64,000 nucleotides of DNA from Hypomesus transpacificus (lineage: Eukaryota; Chordata; Actinopteri; Osmeriformes; Osmeridae), in assembly GCF_021917145.1 (NCBI RefSeq), contig NC_061062.1, positions 6,105,847 through 6,169,846 on the forward strand. The letters are read 5' to 3'. Positions 53,223-64,000 of the stretch are shown piece by piece; position 1 is the stretch's first letter; each line of letters starts with the position of its first letter. The notes beneath the pieces were generated by a model that made no database searches, was not told the DNA's origin, and saw only the letters and a list, made by a program, of their open reading frames with translations. A program made the translations under genes and the position numbers.

Positions 53223-54257
53223 TTAATCAGACAGATGTGTGGGATTAGTGTGTAGGGAGCCAACTGGGCAGGAGGACAGCGTGGGAGGGTGTTTTGGTGT
53301 GGAGATTTAGAGGTATAGCGATGCCTAGAGAGAAAGCAGGAGGTCAGTGTCATACCTGTTCACCTTGACATGGATGAGCCGTCTGGTGTCTGAGGGGGGT
53401 GGTGGTGGTGGTGGTGGTGGGGGGGGGGGGGGGTGGACGCGGGACCTCTTAAGCACTTGACGGTTTCCTGATATTGACTGAAAACGGGGACAAGGGGGGG
53501 GGTGGGGGGGGGGGGGGGGGGAAAGGGGGGATAGGGGGGAGAACAGCCTAGACAGCAGGATCAGGTCTTCTGTCTTCCTCAGCTGCAGGCCAGTGCTGAC
53601 ATGATGTCATCGTGTACAGCTGCACTGTCAGCACTAAGGGTCAACACAGCACCAGCCTGGTGCCTCTCAATCTGCGTCACAGCAGACAAAAACCGCTCTC
53701 CTTTCCTCAGGGCTCTCCAACCTTTTACCACCCCCCCCCCCCCCCCCCCCCCATCTTTGCTCTTATTTCCCACCCTAAAGGAGTTTCTTTGTAGGGAGCC
53801 TCTGCAGTTGTCATGGAGTTGTGCTTCCTGGGTAACAATGACTCCTTTCATTCCTGCTCAGCTTTCAGTCCTGCAGCTGGGGCAACCAGGGAGACATGAG
53901 GAGCATTGGTTTTACTTCACTGGGCAACTCTCTCATGTTACATATTCTTGTACAGGCAAATGGTTCATCTTCCACAAGTACATTTGTCCCAGTACTTCCA
54001 CTTAAATAATACAATATTTTTGGGGGGTTCATATTTGATGAAGTTGATATAGTTCAAGATATGTCAATAACCAAGGAATGATTCAAGTTGAATGAAAATA
54101 TTTCAATAAAGATGTGTTTTGGGGAGAGGAGGAAACACACAGGGATCAATAACTCCACATGAGACGGTCTGAAACTGTGGTCCAGCGATGACACATGGGA
54201 TGGAGTCTGTAAGCGCATGACTGGTGGTCGACGGTAGCCCTTGAGATGGAGGCCTGT

Positions 54258-56792
54258 TTACTTATCATCCAGGCTGGCTTGGAGCTGAGCTTCCAGGGCC
54301 ATCTTGTCAAAGGTGCGCATGTTGGTCTCTTCCCTCACCCTGTCGCGCACGTGGAACGAGGCTCTGGCCACGGAGCGGGCGCTCTCCAGCACGGCCCGCT
54401 TCTCCCTGAAGATCTGCTCGCTCTTCTCCAGCTTTTTCTCGATGGACTGGAGGAGCTCCAGGCGTCTCTGTTGCTCCTCCTCCTCCACGCGCTGCCTGTT
54501 GAGCCTCTGCAGCCTCTCCTTCTCCTGCCGGCTCTGCACGGCCTTCTGGGCCTTCTCCCTGGAGCGCTCCTCCGCCACCAAGGCCGCCTGCTGGGAGCGC
54601 TTCTCCGCCTCCTTGGCCCGGGCCTCCACCTGCTGCCTCTGCTGCTTCTCGCGCTTCTCCGCGGCCTTGCGGGCCTTCTGGATCTGCTTCTCCTCGCGCT
54701 TGCCCTTCTCCTTCAGCTCCAGGCCCCGGCGCTCCACAATCTGCTCGTAGTTCTCCAGAGAGCGGCTCAGCTTCTCCTCGGCGGCCCTCCGCGACTCCTC
54801 CCTCTCCTCCTCCTCCCGCCGGGCGATCTCGTGGATGATGGCGGCGTGGCGCCTCTTCTCGGCCCGGTTGAGGCCCCGCCTCTCCTCCTGCGCCTGGTGC
54901 TCCTTCTCCTGCCTCTTGAGCTCGGCGATGGTGAGCTTCTCCCTCAGCAGCAGCTTCTCCTGCTCCAGGACGGCGGCGCGCTCCTCCTCCAGGGCCCGGA
55001 GGTTCTGCTCCTGCAGGGCCTTCTTCTGCTTCTCCTCCCTGGCCCCCTGCTGCAGCCTCTGGAGGCGGCTGCGCTCCTGCTGCTCCGCCTGGCCCCTCCA
55101 GCGCTCCTCGCTCTCGGCCGCCTGCCGCAGCTTGGCCGCCGACGAGTCGCGCTCCTGCTGGCTGAGGCGGCGCTGGCGCGTGGACACCTGGCACTGCCAC
55201 GCCCGCTGGCACTGCAGGACGGCGCGCTGCTTCTCGCGGTCCTCCTGCTCCCGCCGCAGCTCCTCCAGGCGCCGCTCGCTGTCCCACTGCAGGTGCGCCA
55301 CATAGCGCGTCTGGCTCATGATGTCCTCCTCCTGGTAGCGGGCCAGCATCAGTGCCGCGATCTTGCGGTCGCGCTCCGGCACCGCCTTCAGGCCCCGCCG
55401 CCTCACCTCCCGCACGATGCGCTCCACCTTCTGGGTGGTCTGGGGCGAGTGGCTGAGGTCGCCCAGGCTCAGGCTGCGGCCCATCAGGGAGTTGAAGGTG
55501 GCCAGCGTGCGGGCGCGGGGGCTGGAGACCTTGGCCCAGTGGTCGCGCGGTCCGTCCCAGCTGTAGGAGGAGGAGGCTCCGGACTCGGAGGAGGTGCAGG
55601 TGGTGGTGGTGGTGGTGGAGGTGGAGGAGCACATGGTGTCCATCCTCCTCTGAAGAGACTCCATGGAATGGCTTCTTCCTCTGCCCTTGGGCTTCAGGTG
55701 TCCATTGTGCAGCGGGAAGGGCCCAGGTCGGACACCGTTGACGGGGGCGGCACTTGGGGTGACGGGGCTCTGGATGACTGACTTGGACAATGAAGACGAG
55801 GCTGAAACCCCGATCCTGGGGAAGGACGAGGGCTTGGACGCTGCTCTGGGGAACGTATTGGAGGACTTGGAACTGCCGGGGGCCTTTCGGACCACGGGGG
55901 GCGGACCGGTGGACGCTGGACGCGTGGCCGGGCCCTGACTGTTGAAAGGAGCTTTCACTTTCTCCGAGGCGGAGGCCTTCGAAGGCCTAGCAGAAGACAC
56001 ACTCTTGGAGGTCGACACTGAGGTGATGGAGCTCGTTTTGGGGGCCAGAGAGGAGCTGGTGAGGCCAGAGGCTGTGCTGGCCTTAGAGGTTGTGCTGGCC
56101 TTAGAGGCTGAGGCAGCCCCAGAGGACACGCCAGAGGTGCTGGGGGCCGGTTTAGAGGGGGGAACGGGGGCACCAGGGGAGGATCTAGAGTCGACCGGAG
56201 CCTTGTGGTCCACGGAGGAGGAGGAGCCACTGTTGCCATTGACGACAGCCTGCAAGATCCTCCTCTTCTCCTCTCTGACGATCCTCTCTCTCTCCTCCCT
56301 GCACTGACGGAGTTTGGCGTGCCGGTCCCTCTCGTAGACCTCAAACAGCCCCGTCGCCACACGCATGGACCGCCCCGGCGCCTCGTGGGCGAATTCGGAT
56401 AGCGGGCGTGGCAGCAGCTCCACGGGCTTCACCCCGCAGCGGGCGCACGCCTCCAGGGAGCGAGGGCTGGTCAGCACGTAGCGGCTGCCCTCCGCCAGAG
56501 GAGAGTCGAAGTTGTACAGGTCCAGGTGCAGCTTAGGGGCGGGCTCCGGCTCAGCGAGGCTCTGTGGTTGGCCGTTCTGGGCGCCCGTCTCTGGCCGGGC
56601 TGACTCAGCAGTGCCCTCCGCCTGCTTGGCAGAGGGGGTGGGCTCCCCCAGGCCCTCCCCGGCCCCCTCCTCCTCTGCCGCCCGGCCATCCGCCTGGTTG
56701 GGGAGTCTGGGGGCCTCAGGGGCCAGGGGACGGGCCTCCAGCTGGGGGCCTTTGCACTTGCTCTGATCGTCAGCCTCCGAGGGGTCCACCAT
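54258..56792 (-). CDS. ccdc177: ccdc177, coiled-coil domain-containing protein 177
   Basis: Function not established. One uninterrupted coding exon of 844 aa (human about 707). The start is MVDPSEADDQ at 56792: the human protein also begins MVDP, and an acceptor (TTCTTCCACACCAG) lies just 5' of it, so an upstream non-coding exon is likely. The open frame runs on 5' to 57191, but that part crosses a poly-G tract and is not credible. Conserved block 1 (residues about 75-190) includes LHLDLYNFDSPLAEGSRYVL, SLEACARCGVKPVELLPR and PGRSMRVATGLFEVYER. A Ser/Pro/Ala-rich linker follows. Then SLSLGDLSHSPQTTQKVERI and PERDRKIAALMLARYQEE, and about 380 residues of Arg/Glu/Gln-rich coiled coil, ending ARASFHVRDRVREETNMRTF. 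The extra length is mostly in the Ser-rich linker. It is convergent with plekhd1, as in human. Confidence 0.95.
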   Translation of the reverse strand: MVDPSEADDQSKCKGPQLEARPLAPEAPRLPNQADGRAAEEEGAGEGLGEPTPSAKQAEGTAESARPETGAQNGQPQSLAEPEPAPKLHLDLYNFDSPLAEGSRYVLTSPRSLEACARCGVKPVELLPRPLSEFAHEAPGRSMRVATGLFEVYERDRHAKLRQCREERERIVREEKRRILQAVVNGNSGSSSSVDHKAPVDSRSSPGAPVPPSKPAPSTSGVSSGAASASKASTTSKASTASGLTSSSLAPKTSSITSVSTSKSVSSARPSKASASEKVKAPFNSQGPATRPASTGPPPVVRKAPGSSKSSNTFPRAASKPSSFPRIGVSASSSLSKSVIQSPVTPSAAPVNGVRPGPFPLHNGHLKPKGRGRSHSMESLQRRMDTMCSSTSTTTTTTCTSSESGASSSYSWDGPRDHWAKVSSPRARTLATFNSLMGRSLSLGDLSHSPQTTQKVERIVREVRRRGLKAVPERDRKIAALMLARYQEEDIMSQTRYVAHLQWDSERRLEELRREQEDREKQRAVLQCQRAWQCQVSTRQRRLSQQERDSSAAKLRQAAESEERWRGQAEQQERSRLQRLQQGAREEKQKKALQEQNLRALEEERAAVLEQEKLLLREKLTIAELKRQEKEHQAQEERRGLNRAEKRRHAAIIHEIARREEEEREESRRAAEEKLSRSLENYEQIVERRGLELKEKGKREEKQIQKARKAAEKREKQQRQQVEARAKEAEKRSQQAALVAEERSREKAQKAVQSRQEKERLQRLNRQRVEEEEQQRRLELLQSIEKKLEKSEQIFREKRAVLESARSVARASFHVRDRVREETNMRTFDKMALEAQLQASLDDK

Positions 56793-57097
56793 GGTCGGCT
56801 GGTGTGGAAGAAGGAAGGGAGGATGAGTTATGAGATGACAACAATGAACAGCAAAAAAATATAGATGTTTTTTTCCCATCAGAGGAGGATTATAGCTTTC
56901 TGACCCGGGCTTAAGAGGGATGTGGGGTGGCTGGGAGTGTGGGGGAGGGACACAGCACAAGTTCAACATGCACGCTTGCATGCACGCATACTCACACAGC
57001 CTGTGGGCTTGCACCAGATGAGACACTCTGCTTCTGGGGAATTGCGTAACACTGACAGACACTGGGGTTGCATGACCACATTCTACTATAATGAGAA

Positions 57098-57124
57098 GGG
57101 GGGGGGGGGGGGGGGGGGGGGGGG
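57098..57124. repeat. 27-nt poly-G run upstream of ccdc177
   Basis: Uninterrupted G tract on the plus strand (C on the ccdc177 transcript strand), about 310 bp 5' of the start codon. Confidence 0.93.
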
Positions 57125-60083
57125 CTTCAGCACAACATGCACACAGAAGGGCTTTGCTAGCAGTTGCTGAGAAAGGTTCAAATTGCTTCATGCACTTAAA
57201 ATCTAAAGGCTAAATAAAAAGTGTAACATTATCCGTAAAATAAACGTGGCGTAGCATATTTATTCCCCTTATACTCTATTCTTCATTACTAATATTGAGG
57301 GTTGTAGGCCTCAATCCATCCTCACTTGATGGTTCCTCCCATGTCACATTTGAAAGAGGCTTCCAAACATTAAATAGGGTTTGTTGACACATATTTCAGA
57401 TGGTCTGATAGGATTGAATTGCAGATTCACATCAAGTCTGATAATGCGAAACAAAACGTCTTCATTATTAGGATGATGATGGTGATAATGATGATGATTT
57501 ACCAATGATAGTGAAAGGCTATCACTACAGCACAGAAACAGCGACTGACCTGCCAGATCGACGATTGTTTTGTACACCGATGCTTTGTTCAAATGTAATG
57601 CTTACAGTAGCCTCCGTACCCTGCATAATATCAGGTTACCGAGAGAAGGCTTGAGCCGCTGTCCCACTGATGAAATCACATCGTCGCAGCCTCTGGCGAC
57701 GCAATACAGAAGGCGCCTTTCGCGTTAGATCAGTGCCGTCTTCACAATCCCTCGCATCAAAATGAAGGTCCGAAGATGTACATTTTTCTAACGCCTCCAA
57801 GGTGATGTGATATTATCTCTGTCAATTTCTCTTTTCTGGCACCAAGCTATGTCTCCACCTGCTATCTCTCGCATCCCTGCGTCTGGAGCATCCTTAAGCT
57901 CCGCCTGCTTGTGACCATATGCTAAAAATATACTGCACACTGCAATTAGTCTACTGCCATTTGCTCACATTTGTTGCGAGACATAATTCAAGGGTCACTA
58001 AGCATTTTAGCGGAAGTGGATTAATTATAACTTTACTCATCTACACCACCTTAAATCATTAATGTGTTTTGATTTTATTTATTTATTTACAGAACGTAGG
58101 CCCACAGATATGTTGTTTATGCTCATTTTTTTCTGTAGGCCTATATTGAAGCAAAACCCGTGGACAGAGGTTGGCAATCATTTGTGCAGCCTTTCAACAA
58201 ACCTTAGGCCTATAACGAGTAATTATGTTCCATAAACAAAATTGCCTGCAAGTAATTGATCCGTGGATCAACTACTAAACCGGCCTACGCAGGTTAAAAT
58301 ATATGTATGTGTAAACAAACATACACATTTCTGAGGATAAGTTTATTTTTATAGTACTGAAAAAGGAACATCATTTCACTGTTATTTTTGCCATCAGGTG
58401 CTGTCTGCGTGTCTTGTCAGCATGAAGCTGCAACAACCCAAGACGGACACTAGGGGCCGCTTTCACCTCACTTTACAGTCAGAGAAGCACTTGTCCATCA
58501 ATAACCACGAGCGTTTCCATGTAGGCCTAAGTGTATGAAAAAACGAATTTATGAAATTACAAATGTTATAATATAAACTTTCGTTTTATTGAAAATAAAA
58601 TAAAATCATGGCATGCCAATTCAAATTCTTCAGTTCAAAAAGGTGGTTCAACGTGATGTGGGCCCAATCAAAGCCTGACGCCATTATAAATGATATAACA
58701 AAACACCCAAATCACACAAACACCTCTACCTTTTATGGCTACAATATAACATTCCCGTCCTGAAGATCCAAAGGTCCTGCCTCCCTCCGGGTGAGGTGAG
58801 GAGTGCTGAGGCCCCGGCCCCAGGCTTGGCCAGGGGACATGATTAGATAACTCTGGGGGAATCTACCGCGATGATGACCCACTAAACTCCTGACCCCGAG
58901 CAGAGAACAGTGCGAGTTTAATTGGCCCTGCCCGCGAGCTGTACCCCAAGTACACCGTGTAGCAGTGACAACAGGGAACGTGCTGACTAGCTTGTTAAAC
59001 AGGGGAACAGGGGGCGCGGGGTCTGGGGGCAGATGGGTATTGGGGGGGTGGAGGCTGCACAGTTCACTGGTGCAGGGGTATGTTCCCCAAAGCTGGGTTA
59101 GGGGTTCATGGAGAGGTGAGCTCTTCTGTTCTGCCCAGTCATGGAGTCCAGGGCCCGCCACTCGCAGGGCAGCCGAACGACTCGGTGACAGAGAGGAGCT
59201 CTGGGCCCACTCTCCCTCTGTGTGTGGTGGAAGATGATGACACAGGAGGTCAAGAACAACAGACTGTCAAGGTAGGAGGAAGTAATGTAAGGATTCAGTG
59301 TGGTTAGAGGACATCATATTAAGGAATACATGGTGTCATGAATCAGACCTGCACCTCCACTCGTCACATCTTTATTGCTCCATTGATAGATTTGGACATT
59401 GTGGAGGAAGGGTGAAATCATCAATGTCATACTACTCTGTATGTAAAGTATTAATTATCTTTACCCAACATACTAATACTGTAATAACAGCCAACATCCT
59501 GATACTCTGTGTCACAGTACTCTGTACCCAACTTCATTATACCTCATAGTCAGCTCTCCCGAGGTGAACGCAGTTCACATTGCAGGGACTTTAGGACCCT
59601 GGAGCAGACAGGCTGGCTGTCCTGTGAAGAAGGGGACCTTTCGTTGCCCCCAGTTCACATTTCCAACATCGCTCTGCCGACAGAAAGGGACACGTTCTCT
59701 TGACAGTTTCAACAACTCCCCCCCCTGACCCATTGCTTTCTCTGCCCCCCCCCTGCTCCCCCCTGCCCCCCCCCCCCCCCCCCTCCCTCCCTTCCTCTGC
59801 GGGACAGTGGAGGGCTCCCATGTGGCTGTGCAGAGTCCCTGTGTCGGGGGAAAAGGTCCCAGAGACTGAGCTGTTAATTCAATCAGGAGAGCAGCACGCT
59901 CAATTAGGCACCCACAAGGCCCCAGGCCGGGTCCTGGGCCCCGCGGAGAGCATGTGTCCTGGCCCCAGGAATCCTCCATTGTGGATGACAGTGTGGAAAC
60001 AAGGAGAAATAATAGGCAGTGCAGGTGCGGGACACCCCAGCCCTGGCTCAATAGCCCTTTCACACCCCCTTTCACACCCCCAG

Positions 60084-60091
60084 TTTCCTCA

Positions 60092-60160
<69 letters not shown>

Positions 60161-60190
60161 ATTCTCTCTCTCTCTCTCTCTCTCTCTGCT
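60084..60190. repeat. (CT)n microsatellite
   Basis: About 105 bp of CT dinucleotides with two short interruptions, followed within about 110 bp by a (GT)n tract. Confidence 0.92.
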
Positions 60191-60297
60191 TCTCTACAGT
60201 ATCTCCTTCTTTCTCCTCTTTCCTTTTTCTCTCTCTTTCTTTCACTTTTCTGTCTTCTGTCTTCCCATGTTACAGTCATCTTTGTTAGGGTGTCTGC

Positions 60298-60348
60298 ATG
60301 TGTGTGTGTGTGTGTGTGTGTGTGTATGCATGCTTATGTGCCTTAGTG

Positions 60349-60379
<31 letters not shown>

Positions 60380-60382
60380 ATA
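60298..60382. repeat. (GT)n microsatellite
   Basis: Two GT blocks separated by a short ATGCATGCTTATGTGCC spacer. Confidence 0.9.
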
Positions 60383-62159
60383 AAGGATGGCTGTGGGCGG
60401 CCTGTTTTCTGTTGTCCCGAGCAGTCCAGCCCTGCTCTCCAGATTCAGCAGCCTGTGAGAGTGGTAGCCGGTGCATGTAAAGGACATGGCTCACATGAAG
60501 CCCAGATGAGGGCCGTGGAGTGACAAGGTTGTCAGGTTGACCTCGTTTTCATCCCTTTTGAAGTCCCTTTTTATGTCAATCTTTTGAGATTTTTTTCTTC
60601 AGTTTTTGTTGACCGTGACATCATCTCAAACATTCCTGAGCTTGTCCAGTTTTCCCGGAAGGCCAACAGATCTTCAACAGGCAGACCTCTCTTAGCCATA
60701 AAGGAATACATTCACACACATCATCCCCACACCTGACGCTACATGCACCATGACGTTAATCATGTTAGCCCACTCTGTCAACCTAAACATACACACCAGA
60801 CCCTTTTAATCAAAGACACGGTGGCAATTTGTTAAATTCTTTTTTGGATTAGAGAAGCTGGCACGTCCAGCAGTCGCCCTGCCCTCCAGCACACACCATG
60901 GTTGAACTCGTAGAACAGAGAGCGACTTGTGCTTCCTGAACTTGATGACATAATTGAACATCTGTGTTGATTTCTCCTCAGAGGGTCAAGGCTGGGTGGC
61001 TGGTGGCCTGATCCTTCTGTCTGTCTGTCTACAGACACCTGCTAATTTTCTGCGTAATGTGGTTGGTGTAAGCCGACGAGGGAACGGCCAATAGAGAGCC
61101 TGTGAAGGACACCCTCGCTAATTGGGAAATACATTTCCATTCAGCGTGTTCGTTCATTGTTGTGTGTGTGTGTGTGTTTTATTTTAAAGAGAGGGGTCTT
61201 TTAAGCTCGGCCAAATGACAACAGAATTAAGTGGTGAGCCATGCTTTCCCTACAACAGTCCAACACTCTGGAAAAATGTGTGTCTTTGTTATGGTGAGGG
61301 TTGCATGGAGAGAGGGCAGAGGAGGAGGAAGGGGGGGGGGGGGGAGGGACTGAAGACATTAACTGATCTCGTTAACATTCTGTGAGACACTCCTGCTGAA
61401 CCCCCCCCCCCCCCCCCCACCTCCCCTACCCACCCCACCAACGCACTCCTCATTCCTCACCTCCTCCAGATTCACTTTCCACGGGACATGGGTGGACTGC
61501 CCCCACCCCCCACCTTCCTACCCCCACCCTGTCCTTTTCCCCCCACTAACTCCCTAACCCCAACACCCCCCCCCCCCCCCGCTAACTCCCTAACCCCAAC
61601 ACCCCCCCCCCCCCCCCCCGCTTCCACTTTACACAGCGGCCTGCGTGGAGAGGAGGGACCCCCCAGCCCAGCAGCCAGACCCAGAGCCAGACTCATCCAG
61701 CCTCTCACAGCCAGCCTACCCACACAGCAGGTCTCGCTCACAGCCTGTCTGCAGGGGACTGATAAGCCTGACTCCAAGTTTCTCGTCGGTTTTCCTGTCG
61801 ACTATCTTTCTCCATGTCAGCTCACATCATGCTTGTTCGGGTGTTTTTTCTCCCAGCATGTCATGCTTGGTCGGATCTTCCCACATCCACGAGGCATCTA
61901 TCCGTCTGTCCATCCTCTCCACGTCCCTCCATACTTCCTCCCCATGTCCATCCCTCCCTCCCTCTATCCCTCTCTCTATCCCTCCTCCCTCTGATGAAGG
62001 CCCCTCTGTTGACACTGGCTCACCCAGAGATCATTAACGTTGACCCTAATTGTGCCAATTCAAACTGCTCAATAGCTCTAATTACAAGCCTCTTCACTGA
62101 CATATTCAGAGAGACGCAGAACCGTCATAGTCAACAATGAAATAACATATAGAGACAAA

Positions 62160-62350
62160 GCGCTGGGGGCTGGGGAGCTGGGGGATAAGGGTGTGGGAGG
62201 GTGAGGAACTGGGGGGCTGGGGGATGAGGAGCTGGGTGGGTGAGGAACTGGGGGGCTGGGGGATGAGGAGCTGGGTGGGTGGGGAGCTGGGGGGTTGGGC
62301 CCTGGGAGGTAGTGGGTTGACGGGCTGACCAGGTGGGGGGTTGGGTGGGC
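62160..62350. repeat. G-rich minisatellite (GAGGAGCTGGGTGGGT / GGGGGCTGGGGGAT)
   Basis: Degenerate 17-42-bp units containing many GGG/GGGG blocks on the plus strand. Long open frames on the minus strand (Pro/Ser/His-rich) are produced by the repeat. Confidence 0.9.
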
Positions 62351-62484
62351 TGGGGGGGAGGGGGGTAGTAGGTGGGGGTGGCCACACATTCCACTGAAGG
62401 GTGACTGGAGGGACCTATTGAGCTCTAAAAAGCCCAGTCCTGCACTCTGAGGCTGGACACCTGCACCAAACACTCAGTCTCCCT

Positions 62485-62630
62485 CACACACACACGCACA
62501 CACACGCACGCACACACACACACGCACGCACACGCACGCACACACACGCACACACACACACACAGAGAGAGACAGACAGGCGCACACACGCACTACAAAC
62601 ACACGCCACACACACACGCACACACAGTCT
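62485..62630. repeat. (CA)n / (CACG)n microsatellite
   Basis: Interrupted CA repeats with interspersed CGCACG units and a short GAGAGACAGACAGG interruption. Confidence 0.9.
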
Positions 62631-63299
62631 TTGTTGCTAGCTTACCCACACAGATTCTTTAACAGGGAGAAAAATAGAGGGTGACAAGAAAGAGAGAGAA
62701 GGAGAAACAGAGGGAAAGAGGAAGAAGGAAGAGAAAAATGGGGAGAGACAGGGAGGAGAAGAAAGAAGAGAGGGAAAACGGGTGAGAGGAAGAGAGACGA
62801 AAGAAGACAGAAGTGTGGAGGAGAGAAGGAGAGAAAAATGTTATTTTGAAGCCAAGAAGATGGAGAATCTTCGCCTGTGCTCACACTTGCTTTTATTATA
62901 CTGTGTGATAAATTATTATTTTGAAACATTTAAAAATAATAATGTGGACATGCCAGATGAGAGAGGAGCATATGTCTTTAAATCAAATTATGAAAGTCTG
63001 TTGGTAAACTAAACACAACATTCTTGTTGCCCTAGAAACACTTAAATGAACATCAACTGAGTTTTTTATCCTATGAGCCACCTATTCCAACCCACATTCT
63101 TCCCCAAACTGCAAACTCTTGCTCAGAACGGTTAGCTGATGTGCTAGTGACACATAAAAACTTCTGTCAGTGATGATTTACATTGTAACCATTTAGTAGT
63201 TAATGGATTGAGTGACTAGGAAGGAAAACAGAAGGCTATTTTTTAACTCATAGGATGACAATAGTATAAATCACCTGCCTTGAATTCCTAAACTATACC

Positions 63300-63440
63300 C
63301 GATGAATACTGATCATTCTTATACTTTGACCACAGAAATACTGTTAGAACTATGCACTTCCAAATCTTGATTATTTGATGTACTTACTACATGCACTATT
63401 TGTACGCTGCTATGGATAAAAGTGTCTGCTAAATGGATAA
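63300..63440 (-). repeat. Dispersed repeat, third copy of the 7550/48840 family
   Basis: AATACTGTTAGAACTATGCACTTC at about 63339-63361 is the reverse complement of the block at 7555-7577. The segment is followed by CGCTGCTATGGATAAAAGTG and TCTGCTAAATGG, a SINE-type tail in plus orientation. Confidence 0.55.
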
Positions 63441-63604
63441 AATGCAACTGTCAATAGTAGAACAATTTAAATACTCAGGGATGATCTTACACTCATATGC
63501 CCTCTTTAAATAAATCTTATGCGGACATTCACTGAAAAATTAGGCATCGCATATATTCTGTAACGACAATCACGTCCTTGCTATAAGAATATAAACTCGT
63601 TCCT

Positions 63605-63795
63605 TTGGTCAGATGGCTGAGCGGTGAGGGAGTCGGACTAGTAACCAGAAGGTTGCCGGATCAATTCCCCGCCAAGCCAAATGACGTTGTGTCCTTGGGC
63701 AAGGCACTTCACCCTACTTGCCTCGGGGGGAATGTCCCTGTACTTACTGTAAGCCGCTCTGGATAAGAGCGTCTGCTAAATGACTAAAAAAAAAA
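63605..63795 (+). repeat. V-SINE, full-length
   Basis: tRNA-derived head (TGGTCAGATGGCTGAGCGGT as A-box, GGTTGCCGGATCAATTCCCC as B-box), conserved core (TTGTGTCCTTGGGCAAGGCA, CTTCACCC), tail (CCGCTCTGGATAAGAGCGTC, TGCTAAATGAC) and a terminal A-run of about 10. It pairs with the reversed copy at 18471-18655. Confidence 0.88.
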
Positions 63796-64000
63796 TGGTC
63801 GGTCACACCTATGTTCGTAATGAGCATGGGGTCTATGGAGCACTTAATTATTTCACATTTAATGGCAGCTCAACTAAAAACCAGTGAAAGGGGTGTGGCT
63901 ATTTAAGCCCTACTCAGTTACTATTGGACTTTCCTGGCGTCAATCAAGGCTACTTTCCCACCCCCTCGGGTTTTAAATAAAGTTCCAATGGATGAAGTGG
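63796..64000. other. Window end, nothing recognised
   Basis: AT-rich sequence with no open frame or repeat that I recognise. AATAAA occurs at 63976-63981, but no gene can be attached to it. Confidence 0.4.

Larger units (their letters stand above)
50993..54257. other. plekhd1 / ccdc177 tail-to-tail spacer
   Basis: No coding gene is visible. plekhd1 polyadenylation candidates are AATAAA at 51553-51558 and 52424-52429. Contents: a GGCTGGGTGGG minisatellite (51803-52215), a (CT)n tract (53040-53222), a G-run cluster (53396-53525) and a C-run (53730-53751). I could not place a convincing polyadenylation signal for ccdc177. Confidence 0.55.
57192..63604. other. Region with no recognised gene, right of ccdc177
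   Basis: No exon with supporting splice sites and homology was found. 57200-58740 is AT-rich and must contain the ccdc177 promoter. 58740-59330 has moderate GC and several short open frames. The rest is dominated by simple repeats: a C-run (59769-59783), (CT)n (60084-60190), (GT)n (60298-60380), G/C-runs (61328-61620), a GCTGGGGG minisatellite (62160-62350) and (CA)n (62485-62630). It could be intergenic or an intron of the next gene. Confidence 0.5.

Noticed and set aside
54307-55632. 441-codon Gly/Ala-rich frame on the minus strand
   Set aside because: Alternative frame of ccdc177. The true frame gives a recognisable CCDC177 protein.
54246-55781. 511-codon open frame on the plus strand, rich in Leu/Ala/Pro
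   Set aside because: It is the exact antisense of the ccdc177 coiled-coil region. GAG/CGG/CAG-rich codons on one strand read as CTC/CCG/CTG on the other. It shows no homology and has no start context of its own.
56793-57191. N-terminal extension of the ccdc177 frame by 133 codons
   Set aside because: It crosses a 27-nt homopolymer encoding poly-Pro and a splice acceptor just before the conserved MVDP start. The extension has no similarity to CCDC177.
59575-60383. 227-234-codon frames on both strands
   Set aside because: Built from C-runs, (CT)n and (GT)n. No splice signals or homology support an exon.
63605-63680. Possible tRNA-Leu/Ser gene
   Set aside because: It is the head of a V-SINE, followed by the SINE core and tail. 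A second copy exists at 18471.

Overview
The window is vertebrate nuclear DNA, almost certainly from a ray-finned (teleost) fish. Genes have many small exons with canonical GT/AG introns, coding exons are GC-rich, and introns are full of (TG)n, (TC)n and long poly-G/poly-C tracts. The interspersed repeats are of fish type: V-SINEs carrying the 'GGGCAAGGCACTTCACCC' core and the 'GCGTCTGCTAAATGAC' tail, short tRNA-derived SINEs, and hAT elements. I cannot name the species. There are no bacterial features, CRISPR arrays or phage genes. All comparisons with human proteins are from memory, not from a search.

Eight protein genes can be read exon by exon, and every exon junction closes in phase. Left to right: zfyve26 (+, last 19 exons; the 5' part lies outside the window), a retinol dehydrogenase 11/12-type gene (-, 7 coding exons, 319 aa), vti1b (+, 6 exons, 226 aa), arg2 (-, 8 exons, 348 aa), rbm25 (+, 17 coding exons after a non-coding first exon, 829 aa), slc39a9/zip9 (+, 7 exons, 310 aa), plekhd1 (+, 13 exons, 512 aa) and ccdc177 (-, one coding exon, 844 aa). 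The last 6.8 kb hold no recognisable gene, only simple repeats, one V-SINE and a few possible conserved non-coding blocks.

The block matches human 14q24: ZFYVE26-RDH12-RDH11-VTI1B-ARG2 and SLC39A9-PLEKHD1-CCDC177 are human neighbours. Here one RDH stands where mammals have two, and rbm25 (several Mb away in human, as I recall) joins the two halves. The genes do not form a pathway. They cover PI3P/lysosome biology (zfyve26), retinoid reduction (rdh), SNARE fusion (vti1b), mitochondrial arginine hydrolysis (arg2), splicing (rbm25), zinc transport (slc39a9) and two coiled-coil proteins. rdh/vti1b and arg2/rbm25 are head-to-head pairs; zfyve26/rdh, vti1b/arg2 and plekhd1/ccdc177 are tail-to-tail.

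I see no new multi-gene system. The points of interest are in RNA processing and repeats: a 44-bp minisatellite that copies the end of a vti1b exon with its 5' splice site; a candidate poison exon in rbm25 that would create a stop exactly at its junction; several 3' splice sites whose pyrimidine tract is replaced by (TG)n or is pure poly-C; and two hAT insertions with perfect 8-bp target duplications, one a 212-bp foldback filling half of an rbm25 intron.
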